Source: Agelas oroides
Lineage: Eukaryota; Porifera; Demospongiae; Agelasida; Agelasidae
Assembly (NCBI GenBank): GCA_949130485.1
Contig: OX422188.1
Span: 6,877,969 to 6,941,968, forward strand
DNA: 64,000 bases
Reading direction: 5' to 3'
The first letter of the stretch is position 1, and each line of letters starts with the position of its first letter. Below the pieces are notes generated by a model that was not told where the DNA came from, ran no database searches, and was given only the letters and a program-made list of their open reading frames with translations. Shown in pieces: positions 24,201 to 34,066 of the stretch. Both the position numbers and the translations under genes were made by a program.

Positions 24201-27200
24201 TTAATTAAATCCTTATTCCTGTAACACCTGCTGGTACAGTTGTTGGAGGAAGTTCTTAAATGGTTCTTCTTTCTCTGGCTACGTTACTGGAGGATATCCA
24301 TGATATACTTTCTTCTTGGCTCCCCAGTGGTACTTCTCTGCCATACCTATGTGTACATAGAGTAGCTCATCAATCACCGGACACTACTTAATTCTGGACA
24401 CCATCAAAGTGTCGGACAACAAATCTTTAGATCTACATTAAACGATTGTCCAGCTGATCTGACCTACTCTAGCTAGCATGTCCTCGTTCCCCAGTTCCCA
24501 TTTCCTTGTTCCACACTTCCCCCATTTCATTCCGAAGATGCGCCATGTGCTTGGGCAAACCACTCACGTTTGGTTTGTGAGAGATTGTGGGCTGTGGTGA
24601 TCTTGACCCAAGCTGTTTACATTGAGTTGGTTGTCAAGCCCCCCTCCAGCGAGTGCCTGCATGGATAGCCGCATGCATGTACGCAAACATTGGCATGGCT
24701 TCCGGGTCGAGGGTACGCCCTGATTGAACATCTGAGCCAGAAAGGCTGCTAGCTAGCTATTTGTGTGTAGCACAGCTATAGCGTATTTGCTAAAACCCGA
24801 CAGAAACATAGTCCGCAGTTAGGGGTCACTTTCCAAGTACTGATGGTTCGGACAATTGCTACTTTTACACCTGTGACTGCATAGATCTTAATCGAGTGAG
24901 TCTGGCAGTTATCTATCTTGTTTGTCTTGATGATGTGAAGAAGCGTCCCAAGTACGGACGCATAACGTTCAGCAGTCCGAGAGATATCATGCTGTCCGCG
25001 TGATGGTGTCCGATAACGGATGGGTTACTCTACAATACAGGAAAAGAGCCTGCAGTTATATGCTTCAATGTTTGTTGCCATTTAAGTTTGTTTGATTCAC
25101 ACACAACCAATACACATAAAATTTTCTGTAGTGTTAGTGTTTTTGGGAACACCCTCCTTCAAAGCCAGGCACTTTTCTGTATTGTATTGTATAGCAATTG
25201 ACTCTAAAACCAACACCAATGAGCTGATAGTTTAAATTGTATACCATTAGGATCGCAACTAACCATTAGGGAGTGACTTTTATTCTTGTTGGTTTATTCC
25301 AGCTCTCTGGATATGACTTCAAATGTGGTAGGAATCCGTCCCCCTGGACAATACAACTTGTATGCTGTGTCGGTAAGTTCAAGTATATACATGTACGTAT
25401 GGAACACTCCTTAGAAAAAGACACCTGTATTAAGGATTTATTATCCAGTTGATATTTCTACAACAGTATTTTCCTATTCCCGTGCCGTGCAATATCACAC
25501 GATATTGCACAGGTGTTATTGCACGGGTAGTTATTGCACGGGCCCTGAGGCTATATACACGCGATATCCTAGCAACCAAGTTGTGCTTTAATTAGAACCA
25601 GTGCATTCGAATGGCGAGTTACTCGGTACTTCGTGTGAGAAGAGACACGACGCTGTTGTGGTAATGGATAATAAATACTTTATTACACTCGTTAGCGTGC
25701 ATATCGCGGTTATTGCACGCTAACTCGTGTAATAAGGTATATATATTCTTTAGTTAATCAGGAAGCTTCAACTCTTAGCTTTGTATAGACCTTATCACTT
25801 CTTGCATAATTACATGTGAAACAGACAGTGGTTGGACATCTGGGTACTATTCCACCATTTTGAGTGGCAAGAAAGAGAGCTTTGAATGGAGAGTAAGTAC
25901 AGTGGAGCAGTTTGTGAGCTCCTTTTGCACGAGCACAAGCACTGATTTACATTTCGACCCAAAATGCACAAGGCCTCAACATGACCTATAACTCACTGAA
26001 GCAAATAAGCTTACCTGCATGCCTTATTCATGATGTGAGCTCACAATGTACCCCACTGTAATTTCTACCGGGGACTGTATGTATCAACAGTGCCCCATAG
26101 CTTAAAGATTACTCATAGTATATGCTAGTATGCATATGTGGCAGTCCCAGGTAGAAATCGAACATTATTCCGTTGTGTAATTCGACCATGTTACTGCGTT
26201 TGAAACGCTGTATTGTAAAACTTCCGTTAAGGGCGGGGCTCATATGTGCAGCGAAGAGGCATGAATACCTGATAAGTCTACGTAGTGCATATGAGCCCTG
26301 CCCTTAACGGAAATTCTGCGCTACTGCGCTTTGAACGCAGTAACACGGTCGAAATACGCAACGGAATAATGTTCGATTTCTACCCGGGACTACCACATAT
26401 ACCAAACAGTATAGATCTTATGCACTTGTTTACATATGAAATGGAAGTGGGCGGACATCTTGATACTAGCTGCCATTTTGAGGGGCAAGAAAGACCGCAC
26501 TCAATGGAGCACTTCTCCATTACATAGTTTGATTGTGTTGCCATATTAACAGCTGAACTTTCATTAAAGTTGGAGCTCGTACATACCGTGTAGGTGCACG
26601 AATACCTGACAAGTGTGTGCAGCATGTATGAACCCCACCCTTAATGAAGTTCAGAGCTACTGCGCTTCGAACATGGTAACGTGATTGAAATGTGCAACAA
26701 GATTGTTTGATTTCTACCCGGGACTGTGCCTCACATGCAAAGTCATCATTTACTAGTACATACATGACTAAACGGCATGGTGACTCTTCATTGCATCTGG
26801 TTCTTTCCTCAGAATCATTATGGTGGCACAATGTCTGGCGGTCATTGTAAGTGAATTTCATGTATGTTTACAATCAGACTAGGAAGTTGTGTCAGTTAGA
26901 ATATGACAGAGCTCATAGTACTGGTCTTATAGCTTACATCTGTTTCTTCATCTTACTTTAGACACTGCCTTCTGCATGAACCCCTACAAGAGGAAGTTTT
27001 ATTGCTTTGATGACCATGAAGTGAAGGATATCAGAGATGTCAGGGACATCAGGGTAGGTGATCACTACATGTTGATGCAGTGCCACCATCACAATCCCCC
27101 ATTACTGTATGGTTGGTAATTTTCACGGGTACAAATTTTCATGAAGCGGGCCCAAAATCAAGTTTCAGAAATTTTCGTGGTTTTAATTTTCGAGGTCAGT

Positions 27201-30200
27201 GAATCTGGAACCCACGCGTTAGCTAGCCGGATGGCTAAAAGCTGAGTGAATGTCTAGAATTGTCTACAGAGAAAGATGGCAATCCTGGCTCTTTGTTCAT
27301 ACATGGGGAGATACGCTGGCACAGCTAGACTAAGTATAAAGTAGCTTCATACCCAGGCCCTTCTTAGAGGTGATTGCTTTCACTCTCGGCCTTGCGCCGC
27401 CATCCGGTTCGTTTTTTTGTTCTTACTCGATTTCCCGATTGGCTTGAGCAGTGGCCGTCAAAGGCATACTCGCTGACAGGTTTCTATTGGAGTTAGAATG
27501 GGCAGATAGTTTAAAGTATTGCTGCATTGAAATGTGATTCACTCGCCATGGGCAACATAGCTCTCGACTCGTGAAAAATGCGAAAATAAATCCCTCGTGA
27601 AAATTACCAACCGTACGGTACTTACTGCCCAGATGGTACTAAATGCTTAGCCTCGTACCCATGTATGGGAAAAGGAAGCGAGCCTAGGTGCAAGGCTACC
27701 GAATTGCTTTAGTCACAAGACCTGGCAGCCATGCAAGGTGATGTGCCAGATGATGTTCTATAAATGTTTAGAGTAAGATAAACCGCTCACCTTGCCTTCC
27801 TTCTTGATATCACAAACACACTAGTTATAGCCATTAATTTTTAAAAACTAGCTCAGCATATAAAAGTACATTGCTAGCGTTGACTAAACTCGTTGCTTTC
27901 AGTGGCTTCTCTTCTGCTTATCCTAATAGTAGACACTAGCTCAACATATAAAAGTACATAGTTAATACTTGGTATATGTGAACTACATGAGAACTTAAAG
28001 TGGATTCTCAGTTACAGGTGGTATACATTGAACCATGGGTGGTACAGGTTGAATTTACAACTGGTATAACTGGTATCATCTACTTGTAAATGACCACTCA
28101 GATTGCATTATTTAGCTATAGTGTAAATGCACTAGATGCTGATATTAAGGAATCTATGCCCTAAAGGCCCAAGCTTGTGGCATTAAACTGTATAGTGCAC
28201 TTTTGGTTATACATCACACACAGTCTCTACACGCTTGTGCACAGGTTCTGTGTCGGCAGAAAGGGTGGGACAGGAGGGTCACCCACAGGGTGCTGTGCAC
28301 ATGGCAGCTGCTAGGCTTGGCTGTAAAAAGGCCATGGTTGGCACCGGTTGGGCCAATTCTCGCCCTGGCTGCATGAACAGGCTTAGAAAACGCTATTCCC
28401 ACCATTTAGGGGGCTCATTTCTAGCAGGGAAAGCTGCTTGGGTTCTGAATGAGTGTTTGCCAACTGATAATACTGACTATTGCATGCTTGTTAATGAGTG
28501 GGTGTGGTTAAGGTCATGTGTCTGCTTATTAAGTCTGAAAGTGCACTTGGGTTCAGTTTTGGAGTCAGAGCTCAGACAGAAATGAAGATATGGTGCATTA
28601 AATTAAAGACATGTATATGCTGCAATTAAGTAGCCTCAAGTGGAAAAAAATTAGGTGTTAACTTAAGGGCTTGATGGTTACAATATGTTCTAAATAAATT
28701 AGATGTCTTGACCAACAGGATCTAAGATATCTATTGTACATCATTCTGTACATCTTTGATACTGTAAGTTAATGTGACAGCCGTGCACCACATATGACAA
28801 TTGATTTTTGCTCTGCTGCTGTTGATATCATGGTGTAACTAGTGCATGGAGTTGAGTTTTTCAGTGGGAGTGAAGAAGTTACAAAAAACATTCAGGATGG
28901 GTAGCTGGAATGTGAGCATCTATTGTATGAGGGCTAGGATTGTGTATACAAACAAGTTACTTAAAGAATGTGGAGAGACAGCAGAGCTTCTTCTGCTATT
29001 GTCAGTTTGATTTTTCAAATTGGATATGTTTAACTATTTGTGTAAGTAAGATCAACAAGCCTTGCACAAATGGCTTTGTCTTTATGGCAAACTATTCTTT
29101 GCGTTTATGACAATTTCCCTAAGTGTCACATATAAGAATTTGTGCACAAGTTGTTCACAGACAGTAGAGTGACAATCTCTGCTAGCTACCATTGTGCATG
29201 GTTTGTGTACTGTGGTTTGTCAAGCCTTAGCTAGCCAAACAATGCTATGTGCTCAGCCTCACTTTCATTTTCCTAGTTCATAGTAAATCTTGACAAGTCT
29301 AAAACATACCGTAGCACTAAACTCCCAGTGATCTGGGAGTTTAGTGCTAGCTAAATGGCTCACCGCTTCACCTTTATGTTCAAGGTAAGAGCCAGACATG
29401 AGTTGATCACATAACCATTTGTACGCCCTATGAAAAAGCACTGGTACAGAATCTACTATTGGAAGGGGACCCAATGCAGAAACAGAAACTGCACTCTGTT
29501 GGTATTGAACATGTGATGCCAAGTTTATCATAGTTTAATTTGTTTGCATAACACCTACTTGACCCACACACAGTGTGGACGTTTACTAATATAGGCTTTT
29601 GCTGTCTAGCACCGCTTTCCCATGCTAGTTGGTGAAGCAGTTTTATTCCCAGAACTTATGCAAGAGATTGGATGTCCATTGCATCCTCGTGTACTTGTAA
29701 TGTGAATCCTTTTATCTGCATCTTGTGGTATAATCTTGGAATGTAATCACTAATAATTTCCATATTTAGAGAGCCTGCTAGAGACTAAGCATGGTCTGAG
29801 ATCATAATCTGATCAATGATTTATTGTGTTCAAGGTTTTAACTGCTGACTGGAGATTGGATGCTCAATGTTGTAATATTAATTTTGAGTATGATTTGTCC
29901 TTGATAATTGTTCCACTTCCGCTGTGGGTGGAACAATTCACAGTAATCTTATTGTGCAGAAAGCCTATACAGCTGTGACCAAAACTGTGTTTGCATACAT
30001 ATCTCATGTCTCACATATGATATATGCTGTACAGACTATACCACATATGGGTCTGTTGAGGCGTGACAGGTAGCTTTAGCATGCCTGAGCATTGTGTATG
30101 GGTGCACAAGTTTATACCTGTCAATCTGATGCCTGGATACCAAATTGTAGTTTGATTTGTGAGTCATTGGGTGTGTGAATACATGTAGTTGTTACAGTGC

Positions 30201-30336
30201 CGGGCAAACATTATAATGTACGAAATATGTCTTCCCCCCAGTGCATATTACAGTACCATTGTAATTTCTACAGAGCAATGGAGCATATGTATTGTTCTAC
30301 ACAGCAACAGACTTTACTCCTCCAAGAATGTTATGA
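21267..30336 (+). CDS. USP8-like ubiquitin carboxyl-terminal hydrolase, 3' exons
   Basis: Six exons can be joined in frame: 21267-21353, 22728-22787, 25303-25372, 26813-26846, 26962-27053 and 30274-30336, all with GT-AG borders. They encode the C-terminal half of a USP (peptidase C19) domain: the second zinc-ribbon pair CLNC, then KKIEIWKLP as in USP8, a strand ending LNRF, FEGVWREKRQNYIDFPL, the catalytic-His box NHYGGTMSGGHYTAFC, then FDDHEV, and AYVLFYT before the stop. The family removes ubiquitin from proteins; USP8 relatives act on endosomal cargo. The usual HLKRF motif reads ILNRF here. Exons carrying the catalytic Cys and the first zinc-ribbon pair were not found and may lie upstream of 21267. 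Introns are packed with foldback elements. Confidence 0.88.
21396..21717. mobile_element. MITE in USP intron, GGGRCGAGYGTGAGCGAGC ends
   Basis: Left end TGGGACGAGTGTGAGCGAGC matches inverted right end GCTTGCTCATGCTCGCCCCA. Related ends are seen at about 12376, 13480, 40000 and 43232. Confidence 0.65.
22001..22257. mobile_element. Foldback element F3, copy 1 (in USP intron)
   Basis: Almost the whole 257 bp folds on itself: outer arms ATATGTGGCAGTCCCGTGTA and its complement, inner arms GCGCTTTGAACGCAGCGATG and complement. A homologue is at 26133-26400, with a more decayed piece to 26735. Confidence 0.85.
22320..22720. other. USP intron sequence, nothing else seen
   Basis: No exon or element boundary is visible before the exon at 22728. 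Confidence 0.5.
23113..23412. repeat. 100-bp tandem repeat, 3 identical copies
   Basis: Three copies at exactly 100-bp spacing, starting ACAAGTATAATGGGCCAGTC. No difference is visible between copies, which suggests recent amplification or an assembly effect. It lies inside a USP intron. Confidence 0.95.
24358..25032. mobile_element. MITE in USP intron, TAGAGTA ends
   Basis: Left end TAGAGTAGCTCATCAATCAC with CGGACAC is matched by right end GTGTCCG with GGATGGGTTACTCTA. It is 675 bp and has no coding capacity. Confidence 0.65.
25441..25741. mobile_element. Foldback element F1, copy 2 (in USP intron)
   Basis: Near-identical to 12442-12745, including the right-hand foldback around GTTAGCGTGCATATCGCGGT. 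Confidence 0.8.
26133..26400. mobile_element. Foldback element F3, copy 2 (in USP intron)
   Basis: Ends CATATGTGGCAGTCCCAGGT and its complement; inner arms carry TTAAGGGCGGGGCTCATATG. A third, decayed piece follows at about 26550-26735. Confidence 0.85.
27105..27622. mobile_element. MITE in USP intron, TATGGTTGGTAATTTTCACG ends
   Basis: The left end TATGGTTGGTAATTTTCACG is repeated inverted at the right end CGTGAAAATTACCAACCGTA. Flanking TA would fit a Tc1/mariner-type target site, but this is not certain. Confidence 0.75.
28185..28600. mobile_element. Diverged homologue of the 4419-4925 MITE
   Basis: Matches the reverse complement of the 4.4-kb element at several points, for example GGTTCTG with AGAAAGGGTGGGACAGG, and TAATGAGTGGGTGTGGT with GGTCATG. 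The 116-codon open frame here comes from the element and is not called as a gene. Confidence 0.65.
29312..29349. repeat. Perfect short hairpin
   Basis: A 17-bp stem (TAGCACTAAACTCCCAG and its complement) closes over a 4-base loop, TGAT. Confidence 0.9.
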
Positions 30337-30734
30337 TTTTATTACTGACGTGTAATAGGGCCATGCCCAGTTGGACTTTTTATGGCTGTTATTCAATCAG
30401 TAGCTGTATTATTATTATATCATCTCTCAAAACCCTGGCTTGTCAACAGTCCTGCATAATCTTGTATGTTTGTTATGAGCTTATACTATGCTTTTCAGTA
30501 AATTTCATGGTCACTGTAGTATATGTACTACACACATAGACAGTCAACTAATGGTATAGCAATCCTGTCCCATATACAATCAGCTGTTCAATCTCACTCC
30601 TTGACCGGAACTGTGGGTGGTAGAAACTGTAATAATAATGCTTCCATGGTGGACTGCATACTAATACAAGCATGCTAATACATGCATGAACAATCAATGA
30701 ATTGCATCTCCCCCAAGAATAGGCGCACATGCAA

Positions 30735-30766
30735 GACGCGTTTCGGCCAATACCAGACCTCATCAG
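30735..30766 (-). ncRNA. Hammerhead-ribozyme-like core
   Basis: Reading the minus strand: CTGATGA (30766-30760), stem GGTC, loop TGGTATT, stem GGCC pairing with it, then GAAAC (30744-30740) and GCGTC. This is the conserved hammerhead core, with stem II pairing perfectly. Flanking AGCGCAC and GTGCGCC can pair as an outer stem I, though six unpaired bases then separate the outer stem from the cleavage position, and stem III would be very short. Repeats with similar stem-loop tails that are not ribozymes are common in animal genomes, so activity is unproven. Confidence 0.4.
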
Positions 30767-30995
30767 GTGCGCTGGGGTGACGGGGAGATGGGGATTGCTA
30801 TATTTCGTGCACAGAATGCTGTAAGGTGGATGGCCTTATCCAACGGAAGAAAGCTCCATGGTGGCAGTTCCGGGTAGAATATTTCTATCGCGTCATCGCT
30901 TATTCAAGAGGGTGGGGCTGTTCCGGAGTGTTTCGGTTCTGCTGTGTTGAAGACGCATGCATGCAATTTTTTATAGGATTCCCTGCCACAAGTAG

Positions 30996-31005
30996 ATATA
31001 TAAAG
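30996..31005 (+). promoter_or_regulatory. TATA box of gene A
   Basis: ATATATAAAG about 105 bp before the gene A start codon. The paralogues have TATA boxes at a similar distance (about 90-100 bp). Confidence 0.6.
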
Positions 31006-31103
31006 CGAGCAAATCGCCTTTGGATACAAACCTGCTATCCGCACGAGTGGCAAACAAAATCACTTGTAAAATATAACGTTACTTCACATTTAGACAGGCG
31101 GCG

Positions 31104-31637
31104 ATGATGGCACTATCAAGCAACCACTGTAAACTGTTTCTTCTGTGTTGTTGGGTAGTTCTCTTTTTCCATACCGCCATTGAGGTGCAAGCAAGATCTG
31201 TGCCGAGGTTGAAACTGGCACTGCTGAGTGAAGAATCAGGGAAGTACATCGTGGTGAACGAAAGCGGGGAGGTAAAAGCCATCGGTAGACGGAATGATCC
31301 AGCAGCACACTTCTACCCCACCTTCTTGGATGGATACATTCGGTTTGAAAGCGTGCTCTACCCTGGGAAATACCTACTCGTGGAAGAGAAAAGCAATGTG
31401 ACGCAGCTGACAGCTGGTGTGCCGATCGATTCGGAAGGATCTGGAATAGTTGACTACTCCAGTCACGAGTGGAAGCAAATATACCTGAGCGATCCAGTAA
31501 AGAGTGCGTTCAAAGTGACTGGTTCGAATGGAACGGTATGTTTCCTTGCCTTCGACAAGTTTGGTGAGGTTGTAGGTCCCTGTGCCAACGTAACAGCGTA
31601 CGACTCAACTGCAAGCTTGAGATATCTCCTCGTTTGA
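31104..31637 (+). CDS. Gene A: secreted beta-trefoil-like protein, intronless
   Basis: A 177-codon single exon. The first ~30 residues are a signal peptide with a strong hydrophobic core (LFLLCCWVVLFF) ending near VQA. The mature part has three similar lobes: LLSEESGKYIVVNESGEV, FESVLYPGKYLLVEEKSN, and CFLAFDKFGEVVGPC. A three-fold repeat of this type, with G-x-Y/F-hydrophobic-L and a turn, is the pattern of beta-trefoil proteins such as FGF and IL-1. Four N-glycosylation sequons (NES, NVT, NGT, NVT) point to secretion. The final lobe has two Cys that could form a disulfide. It is the most distant paralogue of the two-exon genes at 32.9-53.7 kb and lacks their intron. Two ATGs start the frame; the first or second could be used. 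Function is unknown. Confidence 0.85.
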   Translation: MMALSSNHCKLFLLCCWVVLFFHTAIEVQARSVPRLKLALLSEESGKYIVVNESGEVKAIGRRNDPAAHFYPTFLDGYIRFESVLYPGKYLLVEEKSNVTQLTAGVPIDSEGSGIVDYSSHEWKQIYLSDPVKSAFKVTGSNGTVCFLAFDKFGEVVGPCANVTAYDSTASLRYLLV

Positions 31638-31689
31638 GGCATAGAAGAAACATGCATTCTCCCCGACGACATGAAAACTTCATCCATGA

Positions 31690-32500
31690 GATAGAATCAC
31701 TTATTTATTTATTTATTTTATCTATACGCATATATATATATCTTACTGTTGTACAGTCTATCAATTACCATGATTTTTATCAACCAAGATTTTTCTAAAA
31801 GGAATGATGTGTATAACGCGGTTTGTAAGTCCTTCAACAATGAGCAATAAGAATAATTAACGCGCTGCTATGAACTTACTATAATCCCAGCATAAACGTT
31901 GATAAACAGACCAAACAAAAGCAGCTTCCGTATGGCAAAGTATATTGCTGGGTACATGACATGATTATTGGTACCTGGATACCTTCTCGATATTATTTTT
32001 TCTTTATCTATTTACACTCAGCTAATCATTATCTACCTAGCTGCAGTGCTTGCATGCAAGGTTATATACCATGGCTAAAAATAGTGCAGTCACGGCTGAT
32101 GTAACTGCTGCTGTTAATATTAATTGCATAACTTGCACAGTCTGCACATTTAATAAGTTAACCACATCCATGGGTGTATTAAATATCTATCTCCAGCTGC
32201 AGCGACGGATAAGAGAGAGGCTTTCCCGTTGTCGCATAGTGCATGGCAAAAACTTCTATTAACTATAATGATTCAGTTTTTGCACAGTTGTTGTGGAATG
32301 AATCTTGCTCCAGAGGACAAGGCCCCCGTCCAGCTATTCGCGCGCGTGGCTAGGAAGGAGCAACGTTCACGTTTAAGTTGCTAGCTGGCTGTGCAAGTGC
32401 GCGCGAGATCCTTGTCTTTGTAACCTAGCTCCTATTTTTAGGAGAGTATTCCACAATGTTCGCTTGGGTTGCGTGACCTAGCCAAGCACGATCACGTGAC
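31690..32500. other. 3' flank of gene A, no further gene
   Basis: Contains a (TTTA)n and (TA)n stretch at 31700-31740. A short open frame at 32050-32262 has no supporting feature. Confidence 0.5.
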
Positions 32501-32954
32501 GCAGCGTGCGACAGAGCTAAAGTGCTATATGGTTCCTGTTGCCGTAAAAGCAAAGTCTATATGCACAATTGCACACGTGTCGTCTTGCCATTAGAGCATC
32601 CGCAACTGACTAACATCCACTGTTCATGCAATAGTGCTAGCACATTGGGATTCAGGCTTTTCCATGCATGCACGTTTCATCATGTTGCTCAGATAGTTGA
32701 AATTTCAATTTTTGTTACAGCAAGTGTGCTTGGCACAATAAATATTACATAAAAATAAATAATTTCTGAAGTGATTCTATATAGCTGCAGGCCACAAAAT
32801 TAAATAATCATGAATTCCTCAAATGATTATACAGGTCTTATAGCCCTGTAAATGATAATTTCTAAATTAGACAGGCCTTATAGTCCTGAAGATAATTCAG
32901 CTAATGTTTTAGAGTCCAAAGACTGTAGGGTATAGCTCTTGGTCACGTGGAGGA

Positions 32955-33561
32955 TTATATAACCAGCCGTGGAGTGATTTCTGCCTCGGGAGCGCTGCTA
33001 GTGAGGCCACAGGCACCATACGGATCTCCAACTGTGTTAAATGCCATATAGCAATCAGGTGAAATGTGGAAGGCGAATGTACCAGTGTCGATGGTTGTGG
33101 CCGAAAACAAATCATTGTCGTTGCTGGGGACTCCGACCTTTAGCACTCCACCGTCGACCAGCAGGTATTTACCGGGGTACATCACGCTTTCGAAGCGAAA
33201 TTTTCCAGGAGAGGGCCAGGTGACGTAGAACCTTGCAGCAGGAGCTGTATGAGAAAAAGAAAGAAGACTAGTGATTAGTCTACACCTAAGTCCTGTCACA
33301 TGCATGCATGCAGTGGGTGACCTTGTATAACATCTAGGCCTATTTTTAAGGGAGATGTGGTTCGTTGATTGTTCATGCATGTGTATAGCTGCATTTACCC
33401 GTAGAAGATGCCCTTGCATGTACAGCTCCATCCCCTATTGCCTCCACAAAAAGTCCAGAACGATCGCTCAGTAAATTGTACATGACAGTAGTTGGTGCAG
33501 CAGTTGTGCAGTAGATTGCAGTTGCTAGAACTGCGCAGACGAGAAGAGTGTTGAAGGCCAT
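32955..33561 (-). CDS. Gene B (B-type): secreted beta-trefoil-like protein
   Basis: Two exons on the minus strand, 33399-33561 and 32955-33244, joined in phase 1 over a 154-bp GT-AG intron, give 150 aa. The start is the ATG at 33561, because MAFNTLLVCAVLATAIYC is then a clean signal peptide. Lobes: LLSDRSGLFVEAIGDGAV, FRFESVMYPGKYLLVDGG, and CYMAFNTVGDPYGACG. The middle lobe resembles the IL-1-family F-E-S-x(3)-P-G stretch and also sugar-binding AbfB trefoils. Gene F diverges from it 505 bp away. Genes C and E are near-identical; D is slightly diverged. No lesion is visible, so it is likely functional. Confidence 0.85.
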
Positions 33562-34066
33562 TACTGACTGACTGGTTCTTGAGTGAATTATAAGGTTGCT
33601 TTTCAAACTTGTGCAGTTGGCTGTTTGCCGCTTGATGTGCGATCTACCAATGTAGCCGTTTTTATACCTTAACCATGCAGCCGCAAGACATCATCGGTTG
33701 CGGGCTGCACGAACTCTTGTCATCCCATTCAGGCTTCATTCAAAGTTTCCTCTAGAAGGTTAGGTCATAGCGATTACATGTATAGGTCGGTTCATTTCCA
33801 CTTCCGCAGTGGCTCCTTGCGGAAGTGGAAACGAACCAACGTACAATCGCTATGACCTATAATCGCTATGTTCGAGCCACTGCGTAGGGACGATCAGAAA
33901 GCAAGCTCGCATGTGCTGGCCTAGTGTATGTGTAAACATATACCATAATGAGCCAGCGCGTGTCTTCGATCAGCGCATATAATGATGCTGCTGCACGCAG
34001 TGGAGTCTGTCTGCTGCGCGCACACTACTTCCATTGAACACAATCCGATTCAATGTGCATGCAGCA
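33562..34066. promoter_or_regulatory. Bidirectional promoter of pair B/F
   Basis: The 505-bp gap between divergent start codons holds TATA-like boxes facing both ways: TATAAAAA on the minus strand at 33659-33666, and TATAAT on the plus strand at 33978-33983. Between them an interrupted palindrome (33786-33839) has arms carrying CCACTTCCG and CGGAAGTGG, the ETS-type core. The region is essentially identical to 37464-37968. Confidence 0.65.

Noticed and set aside
28235-28585. 116-codon plus-strand frame
   Set aside because: The sequence is a diverged copy of the MITE at 4419-4925, which has comparable frames on the opposite strand.
32522-32752. Plus-strand frame downstream of gene B (also at 36460 and 51718)
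   Set aside because: Conserved only because the 3' flank was duplicated with the gene; length and frame vary between copies.
33041-33223. Plus-strand frame antisense to gene B exon 2 (also at 36951, 52207 and 49056)
   Set aside because: Mirrors the conserved coding strand of B, C, D and E; present only because those exons are conserved.
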